Positions 30,040 to 39,844 are shown, counted from the stretch's first letter. The stretch: 64,000 nucleotides of DNA from Sinorhizobium saheli (GCF_001651875.1 NZ_LNQB01000060.1:29622-93621); one strand, 5' to 3'. Numbers and translations are program-made. Notes: generated by a model not told the origin, from the sequence alone.

Positions 30040-30852
30040 ATGACAACCTTCCATATTCTGTCGGGAGCGAATCCGTCTGTCGCCCAACCCGGCATACGAA
30101 AGATTGGCATTGCAGATGTGTTCGATGCGTTGCGTCTAGGCTTTGACGACTTCCGCGAGAAGCCGTCCCATTATGTATTTCTATGCCTCATCTATCCCAT
30201 CGCCGGCGTCGTGCTGATGACCTGGAGCGCGGGCGCGAATATGCTGCCTCTGCTCTATCCGCTCGCCTCCGGCTTCGCCCTCATCGGGCCGGTTGCGGCA
30301 ATCGCCCTCTACGAGGTCAGCCGGCGCCGCGAGCTGGGTATGGACGCCCGATGGCCGCATGCAATGCGGCGGCTGCGTCGTCATCCGGCTATTCCGTCGA
30401 TCCTGGCGGCGGCGGCCACATTGTTCGTCATCTTCATCGTCTGGCTGCTGGTTGCCCAGGGCCTTTACGTCACCATGTTCGGGCCGACCCCGCCGGCCAC
30501 CATCTCCGAGTTCTGGAACAACATCGTCAGCACGGAGCAGGGCTGGAACCTGATCGTCGTCGGCAACCTGGTCGGCTTCGTCTTCGCGGTGGTCGTGCTT
30601 TCGATCAGCGTCGTCACGTTCCCGCTTCTGCTCGACCGCGATGTCGGGGCGCTCACGGCGATCGAGACCTCGGTCAGGGCGACGCTCGCCAATCCGGTAC
30701 CGGTTGCCCTCTGGGGCCTGATCATCGCCGCCGGCCTGGTGATCGGCTCAATCCCGGTCTTCGTCGGGCTGGCCGTGATCATGCCGATCTTCGGCCATGC
30801 GACCTGGCACCTCTATCGCAAGATCGTGGAACCGGCCGGAACGGCAGGCTGA
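30040..30852 (+). CDS. DUF2189 inner-membrane protein
   Basis: 270 residues with about six membrane helices in three hydrophobic blocks. The family opening is visible: DVFDALRLGFDDFREKPSHYVFLCLIYPI. A conserved basic cytoplasmic loop (SRRRELGMDARWPHAMRRLRRHP) follows the first pair. The family has no established function. It is sometimes annotated as cytochrome-c-oxidase-subunit-I-like, which I do not see support for here. Divergent from the RBBP9-like gene, convergent with a PilZ gene. Confidence 0.85.
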   Translation: MTTFHILSGANPSVAQPGIRKIGIADVFDALRLGFDDFREKPSHYVFLCLIYPIAGVVLMTWSAGANMLPLLYPLASGFALIGPVAAIALYEVSRRRELGMDARWPHAMRRLRRHPAIPSILAAAATLFVIFIVWLLVAQGLYVTMFGPTPPATISEFWNNIVSTEQGWNLIVVGNLVGFVFAVVVLSISVVTFPLLLDRDVGALTAIETSVRATLANPVPVALWGLIIAAGLVIGSIPVFVGLAVIMPIFGHATWHLYRKIVEPAGTAG

Positions 30853-30899
30853 CACATCTCGGCGGCCAGCCTGGTTGACTGGGCTGGCCGTCCTCCCGA

Positions 30900-31205
30900 T
30901 CAGCGGAAATACTTGTAATAGGACGCGATCTGGGCCTTCGTGTTCGACGAGAGGTTCAGCTTGATGCCGATCTTGTCGCCGCGGCACCAGCGCACCATTC
31001 CGGTGAGGAAGCCGAGCTCCTCGCTGCGGATGGTCACTTCCTGGCCCATGCGGGCACCGATATCGAAGAACAGCTGGAAACAGATACCCTCGTCGGACAG
31101 GTCCTTGACGACGCCGTTGCTCGATCCGGTCTTGCACGTCACCGTGCCGGTTATTCTCGTATCGGTGCGCGCGGAGGCGCGCTGAATGCTCTCCTTGAAT
31201 GCCAT
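30900..31205 (-). CDS. PilZ-domain protein
   Basis: 101 residues, a stand-alone PilZ domain, the common receptor fold for cyclic di-GMP. The second motif is recognisable as DLSDEGICFQL (D/NxSxxG). The first, normally RxxxR, appears only loosely near the N-terminus (RASARTDTR), so binding is plausible but unproven. A GGDEF protein at 54.5 kb could supply the nucleotide. Downstream of purB but separated by a terminator. Confidence 0.85.
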   Translation of the reverse strand: MAFKESIQRASARTDTRITGTVTCKTGSSNGVVKDLSDEGICFQLFFDIGARMGQEVTIRSEELGFLTGMVRWCRGDKIGIKLNLSSNTKAQIASYYKYFR

Positions 31206-31275
31206 GGCTTCCCTCGAAACCCGTTTTGACAGGCCCTAAATTTTCCATGCCATGGCTGAAGGGCATTCTAAGAAA

Positions 31276-31314
31276 ATCGCCCGCATTTGACGCAAGTGGT
31301 CGAATGCGGGCAAT
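31276..31314 (-). terminator. intrinsic terminator after purB
   Basis: On the minus strand GCCCGCATT (31311-31303) pairs with AATGCGGGC (31287-31279), followed by GATTTTCTT. Confidence 0.75.
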
Positions 31315-31342
31315 TCTTCTATCAGAACTTGAGCTTGGCCGC

Positions 31343-32650
31343 TTACGCCGTGCCGAACACCCGTCCGAAGATCGTGTCGACGTGCTTGGTGTGGTAGCCG
31401 AGGTCGAACTTCTCGCGGATATTTTCCTCCGAGAGTGCGGCGCGGACCTCCTGGTCGGCGAGCAGCTCTTCGAGGAAGTCCTTGCCCTGTTCCCACACTT
31501 TCATGGCGTTGCGCTGGACGAGACGGTAGGCGTCCTCGCGCGACACGCCGGCCTGGGTGAGGGCGAGAAGAACGCGCTGCGAATGCACGAGCCCGCGGAA
31601 CTTGTTCAGGTTCTTCATCATGTTCTCGGGATAGACGACCAGCTTGTCGATGACGCCGGTCAGCCGCGCCAGCGCGAAGTCGAGCGTGATCGTCGCATCC
31701 GGTCCGATCATCCGCTCGACCGAGGAATGCGAGATGTCCCGTTCATGCCAGAGCGCAACGTTCTCCATGGCCGGCACGACGAAAGCGCGGACCATGCGCG
31801 AAAGCCCGGTCAGGTTTTCCGTCAGCACCGGATTGCGCTTGTGCGGCATCGCCGAGGAGCCCTTCTGGCCCGGCGAGAAATATTCCTCCGCCTCCAGCAC
31901 TTCGGTGCGCTGCAAATGGCGGATTTCGGTCGCCAGGCGCTCGATCGAGGAGGCGATGACGCCGAGTGTTGCGAAGTACATCGCATGGCGGTCGCGCGGA
32001 ATGACCTGCGTCGACACTGGTTCCGGCTTCAGGCCGAGCGCCTTCGCCACGTGCTCCTCGACGCGCGGATCGATATTGGCGAAGGTTCCGACGGCGCCCG
32101 AGATCGCGCAAGTGGCGATCTCCTCGCGGGCGGCGAGGAGGCGCTCCCGGCAGCGGTCGAACTCGGCATAGGCAAGCGCCAGCTTGACGCCGAACGTGGT
32201 CGGCTCCGCATGAATGCCGTGCGAGCGGCCGATCGTCACCGTGTCCTTATGCTCGAAGGCACGACGCTTCAGCGCCGCCAGCAGCTTGTCCATGTCGGCG
32301 AGCAGGATGTCGGTCGCGCGAACGAGCTGCACGTTGAAACAGGTGTCGAGCACGTCCGACGACGTCATGCCCTGATGCACGAAGCGGCTGTCGGGGCCGA
32401 CGAACTCGGCAAGATGGGTCAGGAAGGCGATGACGTCATGCTTGGTGACGGCTTCGATCTCGTCGATGCGGGCGACGTCGAACTCAGCCGCACCGCCTTT
32501 CTCCCAGATGGTCTTTGCCGCTTCCTTCGGGATCACGCCGATCTCGGCCAGGGCATCGCAGGCGTGCGCCTCGATCTCGAACCAGATGCGGAACTTGGTT
32601 TCCGGCGACCAGATGGCCACCATTTCCGGCCGGGAGTAACGGGGGATCAT
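31343..32650 (-). CDS. purB: adenylosuccinate lyase
   Basis: 435 residues. It acts twice in purine synthesis: cleavage of SAICAR, and of adenylosuccinate to AMP. The superfamily signature SSAMPHKRNP is intact, as are HQGMTSSDVLDTC and the catalytic His region TIGRSHGIHAEPTTFG. The start MIPRYSRPEMVAIW is standard; a 16-residue upstream extension was not used. It ends the rpe-DUF2259-membrane protein-purB series, with a 63-bp gap before it. Confidence 0.97.
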   Translation of the reverse strand: MIPRYSRPEMVAIWSPETKFRIWFEIEAHACDALAEIGVIPKEAAKTIWEKGGAAEFDVARIDEIEAVTKHDVIAFLTHLAEFVGPDSRFVHQGMTSSDVLDTCFNVQLVRATDILLADMDKLLAALKRRAFEHKDTVTIGRSHGIHAEPTTFGVKLALAYAEFDRCRERLLAAREEIATCAISGAVGTFANIDPRVEEHVAKALGLKPEPVSTQVIPRDRHAMYFATLGVIASSIERLATEIRHLQRTEVLEAEEYFSPGQKGSSAMPHKRNPVLTENLTGLSRMVRAFVVPAMENVALWHERDISHSSVERMIGPDATITLDFALARLTGVIDKLVVYPENMMKNLNKFRGLVHSQRVLLALTQAGVSREDAYRLVQRNAMKVWEQGKDFLEELLADQEVRAALSEENIREKFDLGYHTKHVDTIFGRVFGTA

Positions 32651-32713
32651 GGGCTTTACGCTTTCGTCGTCAGTGGAGGATGGCTGTGCCTCTATCAAAG
32701 ATGGCGGTGAAGC

Positions 32714-33271
32714 TCAACGCCGTTGCCGCGCATCCGATCGCGCGAGCACCAGGCTGGCAAAGGCGAGGGCGACGGCGCCGAGCGGCAGGTAGAGCCGGAC
32801 CCCGAGGACCAGAAACTGGTAGAACGCGGCAAGCGAGGTGAACAGGAACTGGAAGAACCAGATGCGCGTGCCGGCCGTGGCGTGCCATTGCGCATAGAAG
32901 GCCCGGTAGTCGAGGGCAAAGAGAAATGCCGTTGTGCCGATGGTGCCGGCGATAAGGCACAGCAGGAAGGCCGCAAGCCGCGTCTCGGTCGCGCGCCCCC
33001 GTGCCAGGCAGCGCGCTGCGAAGAGCGACAACGGCCAGCCGAGGAAACCTCCCACGGCGTAGAGTGCGAGGATGCCTTTGAGATGAAAGGTTGCATCATT
33101 CTCGCGCAGCCAGAGCGCAAGCCAGGCCGAAAGCGCCATTGCAAGACCCCAGCAGGGGGCGCCGATCAGAACCTCCCGCGCACTCGGAAGGGAACGTGCG
33201 AGACGGGAGCGCATCGGCGGGTCCATCACCGCGCCGGGCACTCCGCCTCGAAACGCCGCCCCTTCGTCCAT
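32714..33271 (-). CDS. membrane protein of unknown function, overlapping the DUF2259 gene
   Basis: 185 residues with about four hydrophobic helices (WGLAMALSAWLALWL, ILALYAVGGFLGWPLSLFA, LAAFLLCLIAGTIGTTAFLFA, and a final LYLPLGAVALAFASLVLA). The fourth region, FFQFLFTSLAAFYQFLVLGV, suggests four to five helices in all. No domain recognised. Its ATG overlaps the TGA of the upstream gene by one base (TGATG), which indicates coupled translation. Starts at residues 16 or 20 (MDPPMRSR) are also possible. The pairing with the DUF2259 gene suggests joint work at the envelope; this is inference. Confidence 0.72.
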   Translation of the reverse strand: MDEGAAFRGGVPGAVMDPPMRSRLARSLPSAREVLIGAPCWGLAMALSAWLALWLRENDATFHLKGILALYAVGGFLGWPLSLFAARCLARGRATETRLAAFLLCLIAGTIGTTAFLFALDYRAFYAQWHATAGTRIWFFQFLFTSLAAFYQFLVLGVRLYLPLGAVALAFASLVLARSDARQRR

Positions 33272-34014
33272 CAGCCGGGAATCCGCACCGGTACCGCTAT
33301 CCAGCGGCCATCGGTCGTGCCCTCGAAGCCGAGGGACTCGACCAGGATCATCACCACATGCACCTCGGACCCGTCGTCGTTGACGCGGGTCACGACACCG
33401 CCGATGCGGTAGCCCGTCGGGCAGCGGCGGCTTTGCGGAATGCGCTGATCGTCCTGAAGAATATCCGACGCCGGCTTGCCGGCCTTCCCGGTCATCGTCA
33501 GGCGAAAGCCCTTCACCTCCTTGAGGAAATCCCGGCAGGCGCCCTCCGGCTCGAAGGTCTTTTCCTCGAGTGTCAGCCGGTAGGTCTTGCGAAAGGGCGC
33601 GTCGGCGGGGAAAGCGTCGTAGGTCAGTGTATGCGGCGGCGCCTCCGCTTCGGTCACCGGATTGTAGGCCGCAAATATGCCCGGCGTATCGACCAGCCGA
33701 TAGGCGTCGAGGAGCGGCGCGGCGCGCCTGCGGGCCTCGCGGCGGGCCTCGTGCAACGCGCCCTTGTCGTCCTCGACGACCGCGCGCACCGGGGCGCCGG
33801 GCAGGAAACTGTCGTTGCGTGTGTCGAGGACGTAGACCGTCGAATAGGGAAAGCCTGAACCGTCCTGGACGCCATATTCCTCGAAGGCGAAGACATTGCC
33901 GTCGGACGAAAAACCGATCGGCTGAAGTGCGGCATAGTCGCCCGCGACGGCAACCGGTGCGGCGAATGCCGCTGCGGCCAAGGCCAGCCCCGCGACTGCC
34001 GCGCGGCCGGTCAT
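33271..34014 (-). CDS. DUF2259 secreted protein
   Basis: 247 residues with a signal peptide (about 1-24, cleavage near AVAGDYA). The mature part matches the DUF2259 pattern: predicted secreted, with [33 protein letters not shown] at the start and a single Cys pair (GACRDF, SRRCPTG). Function unknown. The ATG overlaps the rpe stop by 4 nt, and its own stop overlaps the next ATG. Confidence 0.82.
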   Translation of the reverse strand: MTGRAAVAGLALAAAAFAAPVAVAGDYAALQPIGFSSDGNVFAFEEYGVQDGSGFPYSTVYVLDTRNDSFLPGAPVRAVVEDDKGALHEARREARRRAAPLLDAYRLVDTPGIFAAYNPVTEAEAPPHTLTYDAFPADAPFRKTYRLTLEEKTFEPEGACRDFLKEVKGFRLTMTGKAGKPASDILQDDQRIPQSRRCPTGYRIGGVVTRVNDDGSEVHVVMILVESLGFEGTTDGRWIAVPVRIPG

Positions 34015-34688
34015 CCGCGCGCCTTCTCCGCCTCGGCGCGGATCGCCTCGATGGCGCTGCGATAGGCCTCGACGGAATCGCCCTTGAACACGGCCGAACC
34101 GGCGACGAGCACATTGGCGCCGGCCTTTGCGACGATGCCCGCCGTTTCCGGCGCCACGCCGCCATCGACCTCGATCTCGATCGGCCTGTCACCGACCATG
34201 GCCTTGATGCGCCGGATCTTCTCTTCCATGGCAGCGATGAACTTCTGGCCGCCGAAGCCCGGATTGACCGTCATCACCAGGATCAGGTCGACCGTGTCGA
34301 GGATATATTCAATGGCGCTTTCCGGGGTTGCCGGATTGAGCGAGACGCCCGCCTTCTTGCCGAGCGACCTCACCGTCTGGAGCGAGCGGTGCAGATGCGG
34401 GCCGGCCTCGGCATGGACGGTGACGATGTCGCAGCCGGCCTTGGCAAAAGCCTCGAGGAAGGGATCGGCCGGGGCGATCATCAGGTGGCAGTCGAAGGTC
34501 GCCTGCGTGTGGGGGCGCAGCGATTTGATGACGTCGGGGCCGAAGGTGATGTTGGGCACGAAATGGCCGTCCATGACGTCGAGATGGATCCAATCGGCGC
34601 CGGCATCGACGACGTCGCGAACCTCCTGGCCGAGTTTGGAGAAGTTGGCCGCCAGGATCGACGGGGCAATGCGAATGGGGTGTGTCAT
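34011..34688 (-). CDS. rpe: ribulose-phosphate 3-epimerase
   Basis: 225 residues. It interconverts ribulose-5-P and xylulose-5-P in the pentose phosphate and Calvin pathways. TIM-barrel metal site motifs: [40 protein letters not shown] and EIEVDGGV. Two adjacent ATGs occur; the second (34688) has GGAG at 7-nt spacing and was chosen. A family B repeat ends 56 bp upstream, reading toward this gene. Confidence 0.96.
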   Translation of the reverse strand: MTHPIRIAPSILAANFSKLGQEVRDVVDAGADWIHLDVMDGHFVPNITFGPDVIKSLRPHTQATFDCHLMIAPADPFLEAFAKAGCDIVTVHAEAGPHLHRSLQTVRSLGKKAGVSLNPATPESAIEYILDTVDLILVMTVNPGFGGQKFIAAMEEKIRRIKAMVGDRPIEIEVDGGVAPETAGIVAKAGANVLVAGSAVFKGDSVEAYRSAIEAIRAEAEKARG

Positions 34689-34744
34689 CATCAGGCTCCG
34701 GCTTTTCTGGCGCCATACCATTACGCGCCGGCCCAAACAACCGC

Positions 34745-34825
34745 CTACAGCGCGGCGCGTCTTATCGGACGCGCGAAGGTCGCCGTAGCACCTTTCATTG
34801 CTGCGTGTCCTTGTCCTCAAATCGA
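34745..34825 (-). repeat. dispersed palindromic repeat family B, copy 2
   Basis: Reads on the minus strand GCAGCAATGAAAGGTGCTAC, then a nested hairpin with an inner arm GCGCGTCCGATAAGACGCGC and outer arms of the type CTACGGCG/CGCTGTAG. Oriented like the other copies toward the following gene, here rpe. Confidence 0.78.
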
Positions 34826-34851
34826 TCAGGCGAGATCGAGCCGGCCCACGC

Positions 34852-35856
34852 TCAGGGGCGCGATGACCAGGCGGGTATCAGATCGTCGCCGGTGTCGCGC
34901 GCAGCGTGAACCCCGCGTGCGATCGCGCGCGCCATGGTGGCAGCCGCCGCGGCGCCTAGGTCGATGAAGTCTTCGAGGAGCAGCGCCTTGCCGCTGGCAC
35001 CGGTCGAAAGCGCGAAGACGAGGTCGCCGTCGAGCGGCGTATGGGAGGGCCACAGCGCGCGCGAAAAGCCGTCATGCGCGGCAATCGCCAGCCGCTTCGC
35101 CTCGGCCCTGGTCAGAACGGCATCGGTGGCGATGACGGCGATGGTCGTGTTGGCGGCGCGCGCGCGCAGTTCGCGGTACTTGTAGCGGGGGACGCGTGCA
35201 TCCTGCGGCCATGGCGCCGGCAGGCCCAATCCGCCGAACTCGCCATCGAGCTCGAAGGGGGCGGCCCAGAAATGGCGCGTGTCGCCGACCGTTGCGGAAC
35301 CCACCGCGTTGACGGCAACGAGTGCGCCTATGGTGACGCCGTTGTCGAGCACCGTCGATGCCGAGCCAAGGCCGCCCTTGAAGGTCGCCGTGAGGGCGCC
35401 GGTGCCGGCACCGGCAGTGCCGGTCGCAAAAGTCGGAGCCGCGGCACGGGCGGCCTCGTAGCCGAGATCACGATAGGGCGAATAGCGCACCCAATCCTTC
35501 TCGCCGCCATTGGCGAGATCGAAGAGGATCGCGGCCGGCACGATCGGGACGCGGTGCGGTCCGACGGCGAAGCCGCGCCCCATCTCGCGAAGCGCCGCCT
35601 GGACGCCCGATGCGGAGTCGAGGCCGAAAGCCGAGCCGCCGGACAGCACCACCGCGTCGACCGACTGCACCGTGTTGTGCGGAGCGAGCAGGTCCGTCTC
35701 ACGCGTGCCGGGTGCGCCGCCAAGCACCTGGACCGCGGCAGTCGCCGGCGGATCGCAAAGAACGGCGGTAACACCAGACTTCAGGCGATGGTCCTCGGCA
35801 TTGCCGACCAGCAGGCCGGCCACGTCGGTGATCAGATTGTTCGGCCCCTGGCGCAT
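34852..35856 (-). CDS. P1-family peptidase (DmpA/L-aminopeptidase-D-esterase type)
   Basis: 334 residues. P1 peptidases are Ntn-type enzymes that self-cleave before a Ser and then act on N-terminal residues of peptides or amides. The cleavage site is visible as VNAVGS (Gly-Ser about 186-187), preceded by the substrate-loop motifs [17 protein letters not shown] and [14 protein letters not shown]. The start overlaps the stop of the upstream binding-protein gene (ATGATGA), so the two are coupled. This suggests that the solute bound in the periplasm and the hydrolysed substrate are related. Substrate unknown. Confidence 0.88.
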   Translation of the reverse strand: MRQGPNNLITDVAGLLVGNAEDHRLKSGVTAVLCDPPATAAVQVLGGAPGTRETDLLAPHNTVQSVDAVVLSGGSAFGLDSASGVQAALREMGRGFAVGPHRVPIVPAAILFDLANGGEKDWVRYSPYRDLGYEAARAAAPTFATGTAGAGTGALTATFKGGLGSASTVLDNGVTIGALVAVNAVGSATVGDTRHFWAAPFELDGEFGGLGLPAPWPQDARVPRYKYRELRARAANTTIAVIATDAVLTRAEAKRLAIAAHDGFSRALWPSHTPLDGDLVFALSTGASGKALLLEDFIDLGAAAAATMARAIARGVHAARDTGDDLIPAWSSRP

Positions 35857-36944
35857 CATTCCGCCTTGCCTGCAGTCGAGGGCGCGACGAAACGGCCATC
35901 CTGCCACTGCATCAGCCGATAGGGCGTCTCGATCCGCTCATGGGCACTGTTGAAGCCGACCGGCCCGAGCACCGTCTGATACGGTCCTTTCGACAGCGCC
36001 TCGATGAGGGCGCCGTCATCCTTTGCCGCCTGGTCCTTCGCCTGCTCGAGGAGCGACATGGCGGCGAAGGCGGGAAGCACATAACCGTCAGGCTCGATCC
36101 CGGCGGCACGCATCGCCTTGACCACTGCCGCGGCTTCATTCGAGCGTGCGGGATCCGGTATCGTCACGGCAAGCACGCCGTTCTCGAGAGGCACGTCGAG
36201 GTCGGCGGCGTTCAGCGTGTCGCCGCCAAGGAGCGTTATGGGGACGTTTTCCGCCTTGGCGTCGCGTGCGATGACGGCGGTGTCGTTCCGGTCGCCGCCG
36301 GTGAAGACATGGGTTGCGCCGCTCTTGGCCAGGCGCCGCACGAGGCTCACCTGCTGCTCCTGTGCGGGTCGGTAGACGTCGGTGAAAACGGGCGTCACTC
36401 CGATCTCGGCGAGCGCGCTTCGGACGCCCTCCACCAGTTCGCGGCTGTGGATCGTGCCGTCGTCGATGAGGGCGAGCGGTTTGCCCCGCCACTTGGCGAC
36501 GATGACATCGGTGATCGCCGCCGCTTCGGCCTTGCCGTTCGGGGCGAGGCGGTAAAGCGGCCATTTCTTCTTGAGGGCATCCTCCATGAGGATATCGGAG
36601 CGGACGCTGACCGTGATCGCGGGCATGCCGGCCTCCGCCAGCGCCGGCAAGGCCGCCTCCAGGCTTTCGGTGCAGAGGAAGCCGATCGCGGCTTCCGCGC
36701 CGCTTGCGAGCAGCGCCTTCGTCAGCGCTTCGCCGCCGGCCGCATCGCAGCTCTCGTTGATGAGGATCACCTCGCTTCCGCGGTCGGCGGCCTGGAATGC
36801 GGCTCCATCGGCGATCTGCTTGCCGAGCAGCGCGAAGGGCCCGTCGGCGGGCGCGACGACGGCGACCTTCAATCCGGCGGCGAAAGCAGGACCGCTCAGC
36901 GTCAGCGCAGCGACGAAAAGGCTCGTAACGATCGATTTAAGCAT
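35856..36944 (-). CDS. periplasmic binding protein, branched-chain amino-acid (type I) family, orphan
   Basis: 362 residues. A signal peptide ends GPAFAAG (about 22). The mature part is a Leu/Ile/Val-binding-like type I fold (LKVAVVAPADGPFALLGKQIADGAAFQA ... TVSVRSD ... ALIDDGTIHSRELVEGV ... VFTGGDRNDTAVIA). No permease or ATPase subunit is nearby, so the transporter partner is elsewhere or the protein acts as a sensor. Start MLKSIVTSLFVAAL, with GCGGGA upstream. It is translationally coupled to the P1 peptidase. Confidence 0.85.
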   Translation of the reverse strand: MLKSIVTSLFVAALTLSGPAFAAGLKVAVVAPADGPFALLGKQIADGAAFQAADRGSEVILINESCDAAGGEALTKALLASGAEAAIGFLCTESLEAALPALAEAGMPAITVSVRSDILMEDALKKKWPLYRLAPNGKAEAAAITDVIVAKWRGKPLALIDDGTIHSRELVEGVRSALAEIGVTPVFTDVYRPAQEQQVSLVRRLAKSGATHVFTGGDRNDTAVIARDAKAENVPITLLGGDTLNAADLDVPLENGVLAVTIPDPARSNEAAAVVKAMRAAGIEPDGYVLPAFAAMSLLEQAKDQAAKDDGALIEALSKGPYQTVLGPVGFNSAHERIETPYRLMQWQDGRFVAPSTAGKAE

Positions 36945-37104
36945 GTTTTTTCCCGCTATCGACCGCCATGTTTTAAGGATGTCGTCCGGCTCGTCAAAGG
37001 AAAAGATGGAGCCGATCACCCGGCCTTGTCGCGGGCGTGATCGCATTGGCCGCGGATCCGCAAGAATCTGGCAGCGCCGGGTTTCATATTTTCCACGAGA
37101 GTCT

Positions 37105-37632
37105 ATGTATGTGCGAGACAGCGTTCCGGAGCGAGATGTGTTGGAGAAGACCCGGCTGGACCCGATAGTTTACCGTGACGCGATGAGTCGCATGTCGTCG
37201 CACGTGCAACTGATCACCGCGGTCGACGGAGCCGAGCGGCGCGGCGTCACCATCACCGCCTCCTGCTCCGTGTCGGACGATCCGCCGACGGTGCTCGCCT
37301 GCCTCAACGCTGCCAATCGGCGCAACGACATCTTCACGCGCGGAGGCGGCTTTGCCTTGAACCTTCTCGGCAGCAGGCACCTTGGGCTGGCGCATGCCTT
37401 CTCCGGCCGCGACCAGCTCGACATGGATCGCCGGTTTGCACTCGGACGGTGGACGCAATTGACCACCGGTGCCCCCATTCTCACCGATGCGCTCGTCGCC
37501 CTCGATTGCCGCCTGGTCGAGGCCAGGGTCATGGCGACCCATCTCATCCTCTTCGGCGAGGTGGTTGACGTGCAGATCGGCGAGAGGCAGCAGCCGCTCA
37601 TTTATGTGGACCGAGGATACCGCACGCTATAA
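37105..37632 (+). CDS. flavin reductase (RutF/HpaC-like)
   Basis: 175 residues. NAD(P)H:FMN/FAD reductase fold, with the flavin-binding block GVTITASCSVSDDPPTVLACLN and FALNLLGSRHLGLAHAFSG. Such proteins supply reduced flavin to a two-component monooxygenase; no oxygenase is encoded nearby. The start MYVRDSVPERDV is weakly supported, as the ribosome site is poor. It begins 23 bp before the MoxR gene on the same strand and may be the first gene of that run. Confidence 0.85.
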   Translation: MYVRDSVPERDVLEKTRLDPIVYRDAMSRMSSHVQLITAVDGAERRGVTITASCSVSDDPPTVLACLNAANRRNDIFTRGGGFALNLLGSRHLGLAHAFSGRDQLDMDRRFALGRWTQLTTGAPILTDALVALDCRLVEARVMATHLILFGEVVDVQIGERQQPLIYVDRGYRTL

Positions 37633-37655
37633 GTTTCCCTGGGCGCGGAGGAAAC

Positions 37656-38585
37656 ATGGCGAGACACGAGACAGGAAAGCTGCCCCGCTCCATCGACGAG
37701 ACGATGGCGATGCTGGAGGCGCAGAATTACCTCGCCGGAACCGCGCTCGCGACCGTGCTTTTCCTGTCACTCAGAATGAAGCGGCCGCTCTTCCTCGAGG
37801 GCGAGGCTGGCGTCGGCAAGACGGAGATCGCCAAGGTTCTCGCCGACGCGCTCGATCGCCCGCTGATTCGGCTGCAATGTTACGAGGGCCTCGACGTCGC
37901 CTCCGCCGTCTATGAATGGAACTATCCGGCGCAGATGCTGGAAATCCGCCTTTCCGAGGCGACCGGCATGGTCGACCGGCAAAGGATCGAGAGCGATATC
38001 TTTTCCGAGCGCTTCCTCATCCGCCGCCCGGTCCTGCAGGCGATCTCGACGACTGTCGGACGCGCGCCGGTCTTCCTGATCGACGAGCTCGACCGTGCCG
38101 ACGAGGCTTTCGAGGCCTTTCTCCTGGAGGTGCTTTCGGACTTTCAGGTCACCATTCCGGAACTCGGGACCATCAAGGCCCGCGAACCGCCGATCGTCAT
38201 CATCACGACGAACCGGACCCGCGAGATCCATGACGCGCTTAAGAGGCGCTGCCTCTATCATTGGGTCGACTATCCGAAGGCGGCGCAGGAACTCAAGATC
38301 ATCCGCCGCAAGGTGCCGGGCTGCAACGCGACGCTCTCGCGCGAGATCGTGGCCTATGTTCAGAAGCTCAGATCCGTCGATCTCTTCAAGAACCCGGGCG
38401 TGGCGGAGACGATCGACTGGGCGACGGCGCTGACGGAGCTCGATGCGCTGGCGCTCGATCCGGAAACGGTCGCCGATACGCTGGGCACGCTTCTCAAATA
38501 CCAGGACGACATTTCGAGGATCGAAGGCGAGGAGGGCCGGCGACTGCTCGCCGAGGCCAAGGCGGAGCTGCTGGCTGAGGGTTGA
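37656..38585 (+). CDS. MoxR-family AAA+ ATPase (CoxD-like)
   Basis: 309 residues. Walker A GEAGVGKT (49-56), Walker B VFLIDELDRA, and sensor region IVIITTNRTREIHDALKRRC. MoxR ATPases work with VWA-domain partners as chaperones that insert metal cofactors. In CO dehydrogenase clusters CoxD (MoxR) and CoxE (VWA) mature the copper-sulfur-molybdenum site. The VWA partner follows after 2 bp, which supports this. GGAGG lies before the ATG. Confidence 0.9.
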   Translation: MARHETGKLPRSIDETMAMLEAQNYLAGTALATVLFLSLRMKRPLFLEGEAGVGKTEIAKVLADALDRPLIRLQCYEGLDVASAVYEWNYPAQMLEIRLSEATGMVDRQRIESDIFSERFLIRRPVLQAISTTVGRAPVFLIDELDRADEAFEAFLLEVLSDFQVTIPELGTIKAREPPIVIITTNRTREIHDALKRRCLYHWVDYPKAAQELKIIRRKVPGCNATLSREIVAYVQKLRSVDLFKNPGVAETIDWATALTELDALALDPETVADTLGTLLKYQDDISRIEGEEGRRLLAEAKAELLAEG

Positions 38586-38587
38586 CG

Positions 38588-39844
38588 ATGACCGGCAAGC
38601 CGCGCACCGATGCCATCGACCTTGCGCCGCCAGGCGAAGGGCGCTTCGCCGACAACATCGTCTTTTTCGCCCGCGCGCTCAGGCGTGCGGGAATGAGGAT
38701 CGGACCGGCGGCGGTCGCCGATGCGATCGACGCCGTCGGCCTGATCGGGATCGGCTCGCGCAGCGAGTTCTACGCGGCGCTGCAATGCACCTTCGTCAAG
38801 CGCCATGAAGACCAGGCCGTGTTCGACGAGGCATTTCGACTCTTCTGGCGGTCGCGCGATCTCGTCAACAGGATGATCGCCCTCCTTTCGCCCGTCGCGC
38901 CTCAACGGCCTGGAGAAGATCGGCGCCGCGCCGGCGAGGCCCGCGTCAGCGACGCGCTCCTTTCAGGGCGGGACGATGCCCGGCCACCGCGGGAAACGCC
39001 GGAAATCGAGATCGATGCGCGTCATACGGTCTCGGGCCGCGAACTCTTTCGCAAGGCGGACTTCGCGCAGATGACCGCCGCGGAAATCGCCGAGGCAAGA
39101 AAGGCGCTGTCATCGCTCCTGCTGCCACTCGATCTTGTCAGGACGCGCCGCCATCGTGCCTCGCAGAGGCCGGTGCGGATCGATCCCAGGGCCACCATGC
39201 GCGACGCCATGCGCCTTGGCGGCGAGTTCATCCTGCCGCGTTTTCGCGAGCCGAGACGCGTCCACCCGCCGCTCGTCGTGCTTGCGGATATTTCCGGCTC
39301 GATGAGCCAGTACACGCGCATTTTCCTGCATTTCCTGCACGCATTGACGGAGCAGCGCCAGCGGGTCCACACGTTTCTTTTCGGCACGCGGCTGACGAAC
39401 GTCACCCGGCAGATGCGCAACCGCGACCCCGACGAGGCGCTCGACCAATGCGTGGCGGCGGTCAAGGATTGGTCCGGCGGCACGCGCATCGGCGAGACGC
39501 TTCGCGCGTTCAATCGCCGCTGGTCGCGCCGGGTCCTCGGGCAGGGGGCTGTCGTCCTGCTGATAACCGACGGGCTCGAGCGCGACGACACTGCGGAGCT
39601 GGAGCTCGAGATGGACCGCCTGCATCGCTCCTGCCGTCGCCTCATATGGCTCAACCCGCTGCTGCGCTTCGATGGCTTCGAGGCACGCGCTCGCGGCGTC
39701 AGGGCGATGCTGCCGCATGTCGACGAATTTCGCGCGGTGCACAATCTCGAGTCCGTCGCCGAACTGGTGCAGTCCCTCTCGGGCCGCAGGACCCGTGACG
39801 CCGATCCGCGGCGTTTCCTGAATGGAGCGCGGGGCGAGCGGTAG
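38588..39844 (+). CDS. VWA-domain protein (CoxE-like)
   Basis: 418 residues. The N-terminal half is helical (ARALRRAGMRIGPAAVADAIDAV). The C-terminal half is a von Willebrand A domain with the metal-ion-dependent adhesion site DISGSMSQ and a second motif, GGTRIGETL. Such proteins are the obligate partner of MoxR ATPases. The start ATG at 38588 follows the MoxR stop by 2 bp, with GAGG upstream. Cellular location is probably cytoplasmic, as no signal is seen. Confidence 0.9.
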   Translation: MTGKPRTDAIDLAPPGEGRFADNIVFFARALRRAGMRIGPAAVADAIDAVGLIGIGSRSEFYAALQCTFVKRHEDQAVFDEAFRLFWRSRDLVNRMIALLSPVAPQRPGEDRRRAGEARVSDALLSGRDDARPPRETPEIEIDARHTVSGRELFRKADFAQMTAAEIAEARKALSSLLLPLDLVRTRRHRASQRPVRIDPRATMRDAMRLGGEFILPRFREPRRVHPPLVVLADISGSMSQYTRIFLHFLHALTEQRQRVHTFLFGTRLTNVTRQMRNRDPDEALDQCVAAVKDWSGGTRIGETLRAFNRRWSRRVLGQGAVVLLITDGLERDDTAELELEMDRLHRSCRRLIWLNPLLRFDGFEARARGVRAMLPHVDEFRAVHNLESVAELVQSLSGRRTRDADPRRFLNGARGER

